64,000 bases of DNA from Acidovorax_G lacteus (GCF_039540375.1 NZ_BAABEX010000007.1:186001-250000), one strand, 5' to 3'. Counted from the first letter of the stretch, positions 43,105 to 52,693 are shown. Notes: generated from the letters alone by a model not told the origin. Made by a program: numbers and translations.

Positions 43105-43695
43105 ATGAACAAGCATCTGCTCGCCGTCGCCGCTTTGTGTGCCCTGACCTCTGGAGCCGCCCTGGCCCAGCAGGCCGAAGGCCCCTGGATGGTGCGCGCC
43201 CGCGCCGTGCACCTGGACAGCGCCAACAAGGACAGCACGGGCCTGGGCCTGTCGGTCAACAACAAGGCGATCCCTGAAGTCGATGTTTCGTACTTCTTCA
43301 CGCCCAACATCGCGGCCGAGCTGATCCTCACCGTGCCGCAAAAGCACACGCTGAGCGCAGCCGGTGTGCCCATCGGCACCCTCAAGCACCTGCCGCCGTC
43401 GCTGCTGTTGCAGTACCACTTCAATGTGGGCGGCATCAAGCCTTACGTGGGCGCTGGCCTGAACTACACGCGCTTTTCCAGCGTGAACCTGCCCGCAGGC
43501 GTCACGATCGACAAGAACAGCTTTGGCCCCGCGCTGCAGGCCGGGGTGGACATCCCGCTTGCCAAGAACCTGTACCTCAACCTGGACGTGAAGAAGGTTT
43601 ACATCAAGACCGACGTGTTTGCGGCAGGCGTCAAGGCTGGCACCTTCAAGGTGGACCCAGTGCTCGTGGGCGTGGGCCTCGGCTGGCGCTTTTGA
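43105..43695 (+). CDS. ompW: OmpW family outer membrane protein
   Basis: A 196-residue outer-membrane barrel precursor. The signal peptide ends at GAALAQQ; the mature chain has the OmpW pattern of eight amphipathic strands with PEVDVSYFFTPNIAAELIL, LLLQYHFNVGGIKPYVGAGLNYT and the terminal strand LVGVGLGWRF ending in phenylalanine. OmpW channels are small, hydrophobic-solute pores often linked to stress or anaerobic growth. The start at 43105 (MNKHLLAVAALCAL) is set by the signal peptide. A terminator follows at 43829. Confidence 0.93.
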   Translation: MNKHLLAVAALCALTSGAALAQQAEGPWMVRARAVHLDSANKDSTGLGLSVNNKAIPEVDVSYFFTPNIAAELILTVPQKHTLSAAGVPIGTLKHLPPSLLLQYHFNVGGIKPYVGAGLNYTRFSSVNLPAGVTIDKNSFGPALQAGVDIPLAKNLYLNLDVKKVYIKTDVFAAGVKAGTFKVDPVLVGVGLGWRF

Positions 43696-44000
43696 TGCGG
43701 TGCGGGGCGCATGCCCCGCAGCTCCAAGGAACCTCGGTTCCGGTGCGGCAGGCCAGGCTGCGCCGGAATGCTGGGCCGACGGTGGGGTGCGACAGCACCG
43801 CTCTGCAGCCCGGTGCTTGTGGGTGCTCCAAGGCCTGCCTGTGCAGGCCTTTTTTGCGTTTGCTTGTATGGCCAAGAGCGGCGAAACCCGCTGCAGCAAA
43901 CGGCCTGGAATCCCAGGCCCATGCAGGGCCATGCGACCGCAGCCGGCAACCCGTGGCTGGCTGTGCCAGCATGCGCGCCAGTGCTGCCGAGGTACACCCC
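43696..44000. other. 305-base intergenic region after ompW
   Basis: It contains the ompW terminator (43829-43856) and otherwise GC-rich sequence in which I see no gene, tRNA or repeat of the palindromic family. The promoter of the next gene presumably lies in 43860-44000 but is not recognised. Confidence 0.5.
43829..43856 (+). terminator. intrinsic terminator after ompW
   Basis: A 9-bp stem aaggcctgc/gcaggcctt with loop ctgt runs into tttttg. It lies 134 bases after the ompW stop. Confidence 0.78.
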
Positions 44001-44858
44001 ATGATCCGACAGGTTCCGCTCCGCCTTGCCACCCTTGCCGCTGCCGATGGGCAGCCGCTGCGCCGACTGGCCCGTGCCTGCGGGCTCCTGCCCTGGATGG
44101 CCGCTGCCGCAGTGTCGGCCCAGCCTGCGCACAGCAGCCCCAACCCCGCAGGCATCGACTGGCAGCCCATTGCAGGCTTTGCCATGGCGCGCACCGAGAC
44201 GACCGTCGGGCAGTTCCAGCGCTTTGTGGCGGCCACCGGCCTGCAGACGCGGGCCGAGCGCGAGGGTGGCGGCCAGGTGTACGAGGCCGGGTGGGTGCGC
44301 AAGCCGGGCTGGACCTGGCGCACACCCTTCGGCCCCCAGTCGCCCGCAGCCGCCGCCGAGCCCGCTGTGCACATCACCTACGACGAAGCCCAGGCGTTTT
44401 GCCGCTGGGCCGGTGGCCGACTGCCCACCGATGCCGAGTGGACCGAGGCCGCCTACACCGAGCGCCGTCCGAATGCCCCGGCGCCCTGGCAGACCGGCCG
44501 CACCTATCCGTATCCGACTGGTGATTCGCCGCAGGGGGCGCAATGCCTGGACGACTGTGGTGCCGAGGCCGCACGCCGCGCCGTGCCCCACAGTGCACGC
44601 CTGTGGCGGGGTGCTGGTCATGCGCTGGCAGGGGCCACGCCCGCAGGGGTCAATGGCCTGCACGACATGGGCGCCAACGCCTGGGAATGGGTGGACGACC
44701 CCCCAGGCGCGGCCGGCAATGCCGAGCGCCTGACCCGCGGCGGCTCGTGGTGGTATGGCGCGGGGCCCATGCGTGCTGCGCACCGCCAGAGCAAGCCTGG
44801 CGACACGACCGTGGTGTACATCGGCTTCCGGTGCGCGCGCGACTGGCCTGCGCGTTGA
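44001..44858 (+). CDS. SUMF1/FGE-domain protein lacking the catalytic cysteines
   Basis: A 285-residue protein with an N-terminal signal-like segment (LLPWMAAAAVSAQPA, ending about residue 42), then the formylglycine-generating-enzyme fold: FAMARTETTVGQFQRFVAATG, VHITYDEAQAFCRWAGGRLP, TDAEWTEAAYTERRP, GLHDMGANAWEWVDD and RGGSWWYGAGPMRAAHR ending in GFRCAR. True FGE has two cysteines after RGGS; here the stretch has none, so sulfatase activation is not expected. The fold is also used for binding roles and by ergothioneine/ovothiol synthases, but no iron triad is evident. A periplasmic binding role is a guess. Confidence 0.8.
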   Translation: MIRQVPLRLATLAAADGQPLRRLARACGLLPWMAAAAVSAQPAHSSPNPAGIDWQPIAGFAMARTETTVGQFQRFVAATGLQTRAEREGGGQVYEAGWVRKPGWTWRTPFGPQSPAAAAEPAVHITYDEAQAFCRWAGGRLPTDAEWTEAAYTERRPNAPAPWQTGRTYPYPTGDSPQGAQCLDDCGAEAARRAVPHSARLWRGAGHALAGATPAGVNGLHDMGANAWEWVDDPPGAAGNAERLTRGGSWWYGAGPMRAAHRQSKPGDTTVVYIGFRCARDWPAR

Positions 44859-45947
44859 TCAGCCCGGTGCGGCCACGGGTGCCGTGGGGGGCATGAGCTC
44901 GATGTCCGCCCCGCGCAGGCGCTGCCACAGGCGCGGCAGCGCGCCGTCCAGCGGCGGGCGCATCCAGCGCTGCTCCACCGTCACCGACCCGCGCGCGAGT
45001 TCGTCGGCGGTGCCCAGCAGGAAGTGGAAGGTGTAGAACGGCTCCTGGCCCATGCGCAGGTCGGTCAGCGTGACCTGGCCGCCCTCCAGTCCCATGCGGT
45101 AGAAGCCGTGGCTGAAGGCGGCAATGCGTTGCACGGCGGGCAAGGCTGCGTGGGTGCTGATCAGCGCCGCACCCCGGTCGTAGGCCTTCCAGCGCATGGG
45201 CCGGCCACCGTCAAGCAGCGAATGGAATCCTTCCCAGTAGCGTCCGTCCTCGACGGCCACAGCACGCCACAGCACCGTGTTGAAGGGGGTCGGCGTGACC
45301 AGCACCCGCTCGGCCTGAATGCCCTGGGCGGCGAGCGACGCTTTCACGACCTGCCGCACATGCTGTTGGGCGGCCGCGCTCCAGCCCAGGTAAGCGGTAC
45401 TGAGCGCAAGGCCCAGCAGACAGGCCTTGCGTACCGTGCCCACACGCTGACTGACGAGGGCCACGGCCAGGGCCAGCAGCAGGGGTAGCGTGTAGAGCGG
45501 ATCGATGATGAAGATGCTGCCCAGGCCAAACGGGTGGTCAGAGAACGGCTGCGCCAGTTGCGTGCCGTACACCGTCATCCAGTCGAGCAGGGGATGGGTG
45601 AACAGCGTCAGCCAGGTCGCAAACCACCACCGCTGCCATGCGCTTGCGTGGGCCGACGAGACCTGCGTCTGCGGGGCAGTGGCATCTGATGTCTGTGGTC
45701 GGCCAAGCCAGCGCGCCCCCACCCATCCCAAGGGCAGCGAAAGCACGCTCAGGTAAATCAGGGAGTGGCTTTCGGCCCGGTGGCGCACCATGTCCAGAAT
45801 GGGGTCGCCGTGGCGCACAAAGGTGTCCAGGTCGGGAAGGGTGCCCATCGCACCACCCCACAGCACGGCCTTCCAGGGCGCTGTGCGCCCTGCGAGCACG
45901 GCGGTGGTAAGGGCTGCGCCGAGGGCAAACTGGCTGACGGAATCCAT
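44859..45947 (-). CDS. YdjM-like membrane-bound metal-dependent hydrolase (PF04307)
   Basis: A 362-residue protein whose N-terminal half is a membrane domain of the LexA-regulated YdjM type: VLWGGAMGTLPDLDTFV, VRHRAESHSLIY and LTLFTHPLLDWMTVYGTQL carry the conserved Asp and His residues. Membrane helices lie near 65-80, 105-125 and 150-200. The C-terminal half (about 205-355) is soluble and family-typical (VEDGRYWEGFHSLLDG). The hydrolase label is a prediction without known substrate. It is convergent with the SUMF1-domain gene with no bases to spare, the stops being adjacent. Confidence 0.85.
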   Translation of the reverse strand: MDSVSQFALGAALTTAVLAGRTAPWKAVLWGGAMGTLPDLDTFVRHGDPILDMVRHRAESHSLIYLSVLSLPLGWVGARWLGRPQTSDATAPQTQVSSAHASAWQRWWFATWLTLFTHPLLDWMTVYGTQLAQPFSDHPFGLGSIFIIDPLYTLPLLLALAVALVSQRVGTVRKACLLGLALSTAYLGWSAAAQQHVRQVVKASLAAQGIQAERVLVTPTPFNTVLWRAVAVEDGRYWEGFHSLLDGGRPMRWKAYDRGAALISTHAALPAVQRIAAFSHGFYRMGLEGGQVTLTDLRMGQEPFYTFHFLLGTADELARGSVTVEQRWMRPPLDGALPRLWQRLRGADIELMPPTAPVAAPG

Positions 45948-46089
45948 GGTGGGGGTCGCGAGTGGGGGGTGCGGGCATTGTCGCGTTCGCCAGTGGTCCG
46001 TGCCGGGGCAGGGGCATGAAGGTCATCCGCGCTGCGGCGCTGCCACCCGCACCGGCGCGGCCCCTGCGGTTAGAGCGCGAGGGCTGCCC

Positions 46090-48834
46090 TCAGCGGGCGC
46101 GCCTGTGGGCAGGGGCTGCGGCCGGTTTTGCTGCCCGGCGGCGCCAGGCTTTTTCGGCCTCGACGGCCGCGTACACCACAGCGGCTGCGGCCATGCACAG
46201 GGCCAGTTCGCCCGCCGACAGGGCTTCCGTTTTGAAGATGGGCTGGAGTGCAGGGACGTAGATGGTGCACAGCTGCAGCGCCACCGTGCAGGCGACCGCA
46301 CCAAGCAGCGGCCGGTTGGACCCCATACCCTGCCGCCACAGCGGCGTGCGTTCCGACCGCACGGCCAGCACATGCGCCATTTGCGCCAGGGTGAGGACGG
46401 TGAACACCATGGTCTGCCAGTGGGCCAGGCCGGTGTGCAGCGCCCAGGCCTGAACCGCCAGGCACAGACCCCCGATCAGCAGGCCGACGAACAGAATGTG
46501 CTGCCACATGCCCTGTGCGAACAGGCTTTCCTGCGGTGGGCGCGGAGGCCGATCCATCACCCCGGTTTCAGCGGGTTCGGCCGCCAGCGCCAGCCCGGGC
46601 AGCCCGTCTGTGACGAGATTGACCCAGAGAATGTGGATGGGTTGCAGCGGCATCGGCAGCCACAGCAAGGGGGCCAGAAAAATCGTCCAGATCTCGCCGG
46701 AGTTGCCGGTCATCGTGTAGCGCACGAACTTGCGGATGTTGTCGTAGATGCGCCGGCCTTCGCGCACGGCCGCGACGATGGTGGCGAAGTTGTCGTCCAG
46801 CAGCACCAGGCTGCTGGCTTCCCGGGCCACGTCGGTTCCGCCGCGGCCCATCGCCACGCCGATATCCGCGCGCTGCAGGGCCGGTGCGTCGTTGACGCCA
46901 TCGCCCGTCATGGCGACAAAGTGGCCTCGCGCCTGCAGGGCTTGCACGATGCGGATCTTCTGGGCCGGGTCCACCCGGGCATAGACCTGGACGACGTCCA
47001 CCTGCGCCTGCAACGCGCGGTCGTCCATGCCCGCCAGGTCGGCCCCCGTGAGCACGGGCGCATCGGCGGCCTGCACGATGCCCAGACGCTGGGCCATGGC
47101 GCGCGCGGTTGCGGGGTGGTCGCCGGTGATCATCACTGGCACGATGCCCGCCGTCTGGCACTCGCGCACGGCCTGGGCCGCCTCGGGCCGTGGCGGGTCG
47201 ATCATGGCGAGCAGGCCCAGCAGTTCGAGGTGCCGCTCGGCTTCGTCGGCGGGCCAGCGGGCAGCCTCCAGCGGTACGGTGCGCCGTGCCACGGCCAGCA
47301 CGCGCAAGCCCTGGGCTGCCAGGCCCTGCGCTTGCCGCAGCACGGCCTGACCATCGAGCGGCGCGGCCCCGCTGGGCTGCCACTGCACGGTACACAGCGG
47401 CAGCACGGATTCAGGCGCCCCTTTCACGTACAGCACCGCATCGTCCCCGTGCGCCGGTGTGCACGGCCCGTGCAAGGTGGCCATGCGCTTGCGCTCCGAG
47501 TCGAACGGCCACTCGTGGTGCCTGGGGGACAAGTGGCCGAGTTGGCGCGCAGCCAGCCCTGCCACTTCGGCCGCCACCATGAGGGCGGTCTCGGTCGGGT
47601 CGCCCACCCAGGCCTCGGGCAGCAGGGCCGCATCGGATGCGGGCCAGTCCGGAAGCGCCCGGGCGTCGTTGCACAGCGCCGCGGCGCGCAGGGTTTCGCC
47701 AAGCACTGCGGGCAACGGGGATGGCACCGCCGCGTCGGCGTGCCAGACGCCTTCTGGGGACAGCACACGTTCCACCCGCATGCGGTTTTGAGTCAGGGTG
47801 CCGGTCTTGTCCGAGCAGATCACCGTGACCGACCCCAGGGTTTCGACCGACGGCAGACGCCGGACCAGAGCATGCACCTCGACCATGCGCCGCGCCCCCA
47901 GCGCCAGCAGAACGGTGACTACGGCGGGCAGTGCTTCCGGAATGGCGGCCACTGCGAGGCTGATGGCCGTGAGGCCCATCTGCCACACGGCCTCGCCGCG
48001 CAGCACACCGACCCCAAACACCACGGCGCAGATGGCCAGCACCACCAGGGCCAGGCGCTTTCCGAAGGCCGCCAGGCGGCGTTGCAGCGGCGTGGGGGGC
48101 GCGTCTTCGTCCAGCAACTGCGCCATGCGGCCCAGTTCGGTCTGCATGCCTGTGGCCACCACCAGCCCGCGGGCACGCCCGTGCGTGGCGGTGGTGCCCT
48201 TGAACGCCATGTTGCGATGGTCTCCGAGGCTTTGAACCTCCTCGGCCTGCAGCACCGCGTCTTCCTTGCCCACCGTCACCGACTCGCCCGTCAGCGCCGA
48301 TTCGTCCACCTTGAGCTGGGCGATCTCGAACAGCCGCAGGTCGGCCGGAATCTGATTGCCCGCCTCGATCAGGACCACATCGCCCGGCACCAGCGCGTGC
48401 GCCGGTACGGTTTGCGGCATGCCGTTGCGCAATGCCGTGGCCTGCGCGGCCGCCAGCCGCCGCAACGCGGCCAGGGCCTGGTCGGCGCGCCAGGCCTGTA
48501 CGCAGCCAATGACCGCGTTCAGCAGCACGATCACCAGAATTACCGCGGCATCGGTCCATTCGCCTACCAGCCCGGCCACGGCGGCGGCCCCGAGCAGCAC
48601 CAGCACCATGAAGTCGCGCAACTGTTCGGCCAGGCGCTGCAGCAGGCTGCGCGGCCTGGCGGCGGGCAATGCGTTCGGGCCGTGCCGTTCGCCACGCGCC
48701 AGGGCTTCTTCGGCGGTCAGCCCGCTTGCCAGATCCACGCCATGCTGGCGCGCCAGCGCATCGGTGGCCTGCAGGTGGGCCTGGTGGGGTGCCGTGGGCG
48801 CGGGTGTGGTCGGGCGTGGGGAGGAGGAGGGCAT
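46090..48834 (-). CDS. P2A-type cation-translocating ATPase
   Basis: A 914-residue P-type ATPase of the calcium-pump-like P2A group. Order: N-terminal cation ATPase domain, helices 1-2, actuator domain with LKVDESALTGES, helices 3-4 with the ion-site motif AAIPEALPAVV, phosphorylation site ICSDKTGTLTQNRM, nucleotide domain with VKGAPESVL, hinge motifs MITGDHPATA and AMTGDGVNDAPALQRADIGVAMG, and C-terminal helices 5-10. The PEAL form and long C-terminus fit Ca/Mn/Mg or Na pumps rather than heavy-metal pumps. The start at 48834 is the first suitable ATG; 48894 is possible. An FNR-type box lies upstream at 48940. Confidence 0.93.
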   Translation of the reverse strand: MPSSSPRPTTPAPTAPHQAHLQATDALARQHGVDLASGLTAEEALARGERHGPNALPAARPRSLLQRLAEQLRDFMVLVLLGAAAVAGLVGEWTDAAVILVIVLLNAVIGCVQAWRADQALAALRRLAAAQATALRNGMPQTVPAHALVPGDVVLIEAGNQIPADLRLFEIAQLKVDESALTGESVTVGKEDAVLQAEEVQSLGDHRNMAFKGTTATHGRARGLVVATGMQTELGRMAQLLDEDAPPTPLQRRLAAFGKRLALVVLAICAVVFGVGVLRGEAVWQMGLTAISLAVAAIPEALPAVVTVLLALGARRMVEVHALVRRLPSVETLGSVTVICSDKTGTLTQNRMRVERVLSPEGVWHADAAVPSPLPAVLGETLRAAALCNDARALPDWPASDAALLPEAWVGDPTETALMVAAEVAGLAARQLGHLSPRHHEWPFDSERKRMATLHGPCTPAHGDDAVLYVKGAPESVLPLCTVQWQPSGAAPLDGQAVLRQAQGLAAQGLRVLAVARRTVPLEAARWPADEAERHLELLGLLAMIDPPRPEAAQAVRECQTAGIVPVMITGDHPATARAMAQRLGIVQAADAPVLTGADLAGMDDRALQAQVDVVQVYARVDPAQKIRIVQALQARGHFVAMTGDGVNDAPALQRADIGVAMGRGGTDVAREASSLVLLDDNFATIVAAVREGRRIYDNIRKFVRYTMTGNSGEIWTIFLAPLLWLPMPLQPIHILWVNLVTDGLPGLALAAEPAETGVMDRPPRPPQESLFAQGMWQHILFVGLLIGGLCLAVQAWALHTGLAHWQTMVFTVLTLAQMAHVLAVRSERTPLWRQGMGSNRPLLGAVACTVALQLCTIYVPALQPIFKTEALSAGELALCMAAAAVVYAAVEAEKAWRRRAAKPAAAPAHRRAR

Positions 48835-49201
48835 CAAGGCATGCGAAGAAAGGCCGTGCACGACAGACGCAGCGCGCAACAGCGGTCTGCGCATTGCACC
48901 CGCTCGCCGGGCATGGGGCAAGCGGCGAGCGCCTGGGGCTTGACCCACATCAAGTGCTGCCGTGTGTTGGGGCGGCCTTGGGCTGCAAAGCGCTGGCGTT
49001 GTGGCCGGGAGCATGCGGTGCAAGCCGGATGGCCGTGTGGGCGTGGCAACGGGCCCAGCGGCATGCAGCCCTGCGGGATGGGCGCGTCGGGTGGGGCGGC
49101 ACGGTGTGCACCCTTGGCCTGCAGCGCACTGGCAGGCAAAGCCTGCACGGCTAATGTCGTGCTCTACGGCCCGGAGGGCGGGCCGCAGTGCCCAGCCGGG
49201 C
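48835..49201. other. 367-base region between rlhA and the P-type ATPase
   Basis: Both flanking genes are on the minus strand. Apart from the FNR-type box and a possible -10 (tgcaat on the minus strand at 48893-48898), I see only GC-rich sequence with several weak hairpins (for example around 49120-49150) and no coding signal. Confidence 0.5.
48940..48953 (-). promoter_or_regulatory. FNR/ANR-type box upstream of the P-type ATPase
   Basis: The sequence ttgac-ccac-atcaa matches the FNR half-site pair TTGAT-N4-ATCAA at nine of ten positions. It lies 106 bases before the ATPase start codon, a spacing suited to activation at low oxygen. Being nearly symmetric it has no inherent direction; the minus strand is given because of the gene it precedes. 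Confidence 0.6.
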
Positions 49202-51223
49202 TCAGTGCGTGGCCGGTGCGGGGCGCTTGCGGTAGAAGGTCAGCGGCACTTCGGCCGCTTCCTTTTTGGCCTGCTGCAGCACCGAGCGCCGCATCTTGCC
49301 CACGACGTGCATCTCGCAGGGCTTGCAGTCAAAGCGCAGCGTGAGCCGCTCGTTGTTGTGCACCAGCACCAGCGGCTCGGCGCGGATCGTGCCTTGCACG
49401 CCCGTCACGCCCTTGGCCTGTTTGGGGCACAGGCTCAGCGAATAGCGCACGCAGTGCTTGGTGATCATCAGGCTCACCTCGCCCAGCTCTTCGTGCGCCT
49501 CGTAGGCCGCGTCGATCACCCGCACGCCGTGGCGTGCATAGAAGTCGTGCGCCTTCTGATTGAACACGTTGCCCAGGTAGCTGAGCGTGTCTTCTGGGTA
49601 GGGTACAGGCGGCTCCACCGGCTGGGCGCGCGGCAGGCGCTGCAGGCCGTGGGCGCGGGCCTGCTCCAGCGCGGCCACGGCGTCACGTCGCAGGCCGTTC
49701 AGGGCCGAGGCCGGCACGAAGCGCGGGCCGCGCAGGCGCAGGTCCATGGCCTGCACGCTGAAAATGGTAGTGCCGAAGCGGCCGAGCTGCTCGCGCAGCG
49801 CGTCCTCGGCACGTGCGGGGTCGCTGGCGTCCTGCAAGGCGATGGCCAGCGTGGCTTCGCCCTGGTAGCCGTCTTCGTCGGTCAGCGTGAGTTGCAGGCC
49901 GGTGTCGGTTTCGGCCAGTGCCAGCCAGGTGCTGATGCGGCGGTCGCTGGACTTTTTCTCCAGCATGCGCACCCAGGCCATGTCGCGGTTGCGGTTGACT
50001 TCGGTGCCCTTGCGCAGGTCGCGCAGCGACTCGATCGGGTCTTTGGGGAACACACGCCACTGGCCCACACTGCGGGCCGACACCGGCTCGGCGCGGTTGA
50101 TGGCCAGGCCCACGAGCTCCTTTTGCAGGTCGTAGTAGCACAGGCCGTCGCCGTTGTGCAGCACGGTGGCCGGGTCGGTGACTTCGATCTCGACATGGTC
50201 GGCGCCCACACGTGTGACCCAGCCAATCGCCTGGCCCGGGTTCTTGGGGCTGTCAAATGCGCCGATGTCTTCCTTGCGGCCTTGTACGAAGTAGTCGGTG
50301 AACTCTCGGTTGAAGTTCTGCAGCGGGTCGGGCGTGAAGCTGAAGGTGGTGCGGCCGCTCGACGCGCGGGCCAGCGGCTGGCCCATCGCCTCGCGCTCCT
50401 CCAGGATCTCATCGAGCAGGCGGCGGTAGTGGGCGGTGATGTTCTTCACATAGCCCATGTCCTTGTAGCGGCCCTCGATCTTGAAGCTGCGCACGCCCGC
50501 GTCGATGAGCACGCGCAGGTTGTCGCTCTGGTTGTTGTCCTTCATCGAAAGCACGTGCTTGTCGTGCGCAATGAAGCGGCCCTGGGCGTCCTGCACCTGG
50601 TAGGGCAGGCGGCAGGCCTGGCTGCAGTCGCCGCGGTTGGCGCTGCGGCCCGTCTGCGCATGGCTGATGTTGCACTGGCCGCTGTAGGCCACGCACAGCG
50701 CACCGTGGATGAAGAATTCAATCGTGGCGGCACGCGCGGGGTCGGTGCCTTCGCGCAGCGCGGCGTGCACCTGTGCGATCTGCTGCACCGTCAGCTCGCG
50801 TGCCAGCACGATCTGCGACAGGCCTGAGTCCTGCAGAAAGCGCGCCTTTTCGGGCGTACGGATGTCGGTCTGCGTGCTGGCGTGCAACTGGATGGGCGGC
50901 AGGTCGATTTCGAGCAGGCCCATGTCCTGGATGATCAGCGCGTCGGCCCCGGCCTCGTACACCTGCCAGGCCATGCGGCGTGCGTCTTCGAGTTCGTCGT
51001 CGCGCAGGATGGTGTTGAGCGTGATGAAGATGCGGCTGTGGAAGCGGTGCGCATGCCGCACCAGCCGTTCGATGTCGCGGATGTCGTTGCCCGCATTGGC
51101 CCGCGCGCCAAAGGCGGGCCCGCCGATGTAGACGGCGTCTGCCCCGTGGTTGACGGCTTCGATGCCGATGTCGGCATCGCGCGCGGGGGACAGGAGTTCG
51201 AGCTGGTGGGGCAGTAGGGACAT
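49202..51223 (-). CDS. rlhA: U32 family protein, 23S rRNA hydroxycytidine synthase RlhA-like
   Basis: A 673-residue U32 peptidase-family protein, close in size and layout to E. coli RlhA (YdcP), which with its partners makes 5-hydroxycytidine at position 2501 of 23S rRNA. The TIM-barrel-like half starts LELLSPARDADIGIEAVNHGADAVYIGG and holds the cysteine cluster CVAYSGQCNISHAQTGRSA / NRGDCSQACRLPY for an iron-sulfur centre. The DUF3656 region occupies the middle and a C-terminal cysteine pair is seen in FDCKPCEMHVVGK. It is divergent from the amino acid binding protein gene. The old peptidase label is probably wrong for this type. Confidence 0.85.
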   Translation of the reverse strand: MSLLPHQLELLSPARDADIGIEAVNHGADAVYIGGPAFGARANAGNDIRDIERLVRHAHRFHSRIFITLNTILRDDELEDARRMAWQVYEAGADALIIQDMGLLEIDLPPIQLHASTQTDIRTPEKARFLQDSGLSQIVLARELTVQQIAQVHAALREGTDPARAATIEFFIHGALCVAYSGQCNISHAQTGRSANRGDCSQACRLPYQVQDAQGRFIAHDKHVLSMKDNNQSDNLRVLIDAGVRSFKIEGRYKDMGYVKNITAHYRRLLDEILEEREAMGQPLARASSGRTTFSFTPDPLQNFNREFTDYFVQGRKEDIGAFDSPKNPGQAIGWVTRVGADHVEIEVTDPATVLHNGDGLCYYDLQKELVGLAINRAEPVSARSVGQWRVFPKDPIESLRDLRKGTEVNRNRDMAWVRMLEKKSSDRRISTWLALAETDTGLQLTLTDEDGYQGEATLAIALQDASDPARAEDALREQLGRFGTTIFSVQAMDLRLRGPRFVPASALNGLRRDAVAALEQARAHGLQRLPRAQPVEPPVPYPEDTLSYLGNVFNQKAHDFYARHGVRVIDAAYEAHEELGEVSLMITKHCVRYSLSLCPKQAKGVTGVQGTIRAEPLVLVHNNERLTLRFDCKPCEMHVVGKMRRSVLQQAKKEAAEVPLTFYRKRPAPATH

Positions 51224-51431
51224 GGGGCGCGATTATCCCAGCCACCCCCGCCGCAGGCCAGCGCGCATGGCTTTGCCCGCTGCATTAATGATTTTCATAG
51301 GCCATCATTTCGTAAGCATGCTTATTTTTCGGCCCCAATCTGGTGCATGCTCGGCCCCCGGAACCGAAGCGGTTCCCGCGGGCGGTCTGGTCGCCTGCGC
51401 CATGACCTCAATCTCCGGAGATTCCCCTGTG

Positions 51432-52577
51432 ATGCTTTCCTCCCGCCTGCGCACCCTGCAACCCGTTGCCGCTGCCGCCCTGGCCCTGGTGGCCACGGCC
51501 GCCACGGCCCAGGACGTGCAAACCGTCAAGATCGCCCACGCTGGTCCCGTGTCGGGCGGCATCGCCCACATCGGCAAGGACACCGAGAACGGCGTGCGCC
51601 TGGCGCTTGACGACCTGAACGCGCAAAACCTCGTGATCGGCGGCAAGAAGATCAAATTCGAGATCGTGGCTGAAGACGATGCGGGCGATCCGCGCCAGGC
51701 CACCGCCGTGGCCCAGAAGCTGTGCGACCAGAAGGTGGCCGGCGTGGTGGGCCACCTGCAGTCGGGCACGTCGATCCCGGCGTCGGCCGTGTATGCCAAG
51801 TGCGATGTGCCACACATCACGGCAGCGGCCACCAACCCCGACCTGACCAAGCCCGGCCACAAGACGACCTACCGCCTGATCGCCAATGACAACGCGCTGG
51901 GCGCAGCGCTGGCGCTGTTTTCGGCCGACCACCTGAAGATCAAGACGGTGGCCGTGATCGACGACCGCACGGCCTATGGCCAGGGCGTGGCCTCGGTGTT
52001 CAAGGCCACGGCGCAGCAAAAGGGCATCAAGGTGGTGGCCGAGGAGTTCACCCACGACAAGGCCACCGACTTCATGGCCATCCTCACATCGATCCGCAAC
52101 AAGAAGCCCGACGCGATCTTCTACGGCGGCCTGGACGCACAGGCCGGCCCGATGCTGCGCCAGATGGAGCAGCTGGGCCTGGGCAACGTCAAGTTCTTTG
52201 GCGGCGATGCGCTGTGCACCGAGAAGCTGCCCGAACTGTCGGGCAAGACGCCGGCGCTCAAGAACGTGACCTGCGCCACGGGTGGCGCGTCCATCGCCAA
52301 GATGCAGGGCGGCGCGGCCTGGAAGCAGCGCTACGACGCCAAATTCCCTGGCCAGTTCCAGATCTACAGCCCCTACGCCTACGACGCCGCCATGGTGCTG
52401 GTGGACGCGATGAAGCGCGCCAACTCGGTGGACCCGAAGGTGTACATCCCCTTCATCGGCAAGACCGACTACCGCGGCGTGACGGCGCACATTGCCTTCA
52501 CGCCCAAGGGCGAGCTGACCACGCCGGCGGTCACGCTCTACACCTTCCAGGACGGCAGCCGCGTGGCGCTGAACTGA
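51432..52577 (+). CDS. livJ: branched-chain amino acid ABC transporter substrate-binding protein
   Basis: A 381-residue periplasmic binding protein of the Leu/Ile/Val type (type I fold). The signal peptide ends at ATAATAQDV. Family text includes VKIAHAGPVSGGIAHIGKDTENG, FEIVAEDDAGDPRQATAVAQKL and the ligand-site region HITAAATNPDLTKPGHKTTYRL, followed by VAVIDDRTAYGQG. The start at 51432 has ggag upstream; a GTG one codon earlier is possible. No permease or ATPase genes are beside it, so it is an orphan that must share a transporter encoded elsewhere. A terminator follows at 52613. Confidence 0.9.
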   Translation: MLSSRLRTLQPVAAAALALVATAATAQDVQTVKIAHAGPVSGGIAHIGKDTENGVRLALDDLNAQNLVIGGKKIKFEIVAEDDAGDPRQATAVAQKLCDQKVAGVVGHLQSGTSIPASAVYAKCDVPHITAAATNPDLTKPGHKTTYRLIANDNALGAALALFSADHLKIKTVAVIDDRTAYGQGVASVFKATAQQKGIKVVAEEFTHDKATDFMAILTSIRNKKPDAIFYGGLDAQAGPMLRQMEQLGLGNVKFFGGDALCTEKLPELSGKTPALKNVTCATGGASIAKMQGGAAWKQRYDAKFPGQFQIYSPYAYDAAMVLVDAMKRANSVDPKVYIPFIGKTDYRGVTAHIAFTPKGELTTPAVTLYTFQDGSRVALN

Positions 52578-52612
52578 TGCGTTGAACGGATGCGCTGAGC
52601 GCACCCACCGCA

Positions 52613-52644
52613 CCGCGGCCGCCCAGTGCGGCCGCGGGCGTTTT
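52613..52644 (+). terminator. intrinsic terminator after the binding-protein gene
   Basis: A perfect 10-bp stem ccgcggccgc/gcggccgcgg with loop ccagt is followed by gcgtttt. Confidence 0.75.
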
Positions 52645-52693
52645 GGGGCTACAGTGCCGCATCTGTGCCCCATTCGATTGGAGAAAAGCCACC

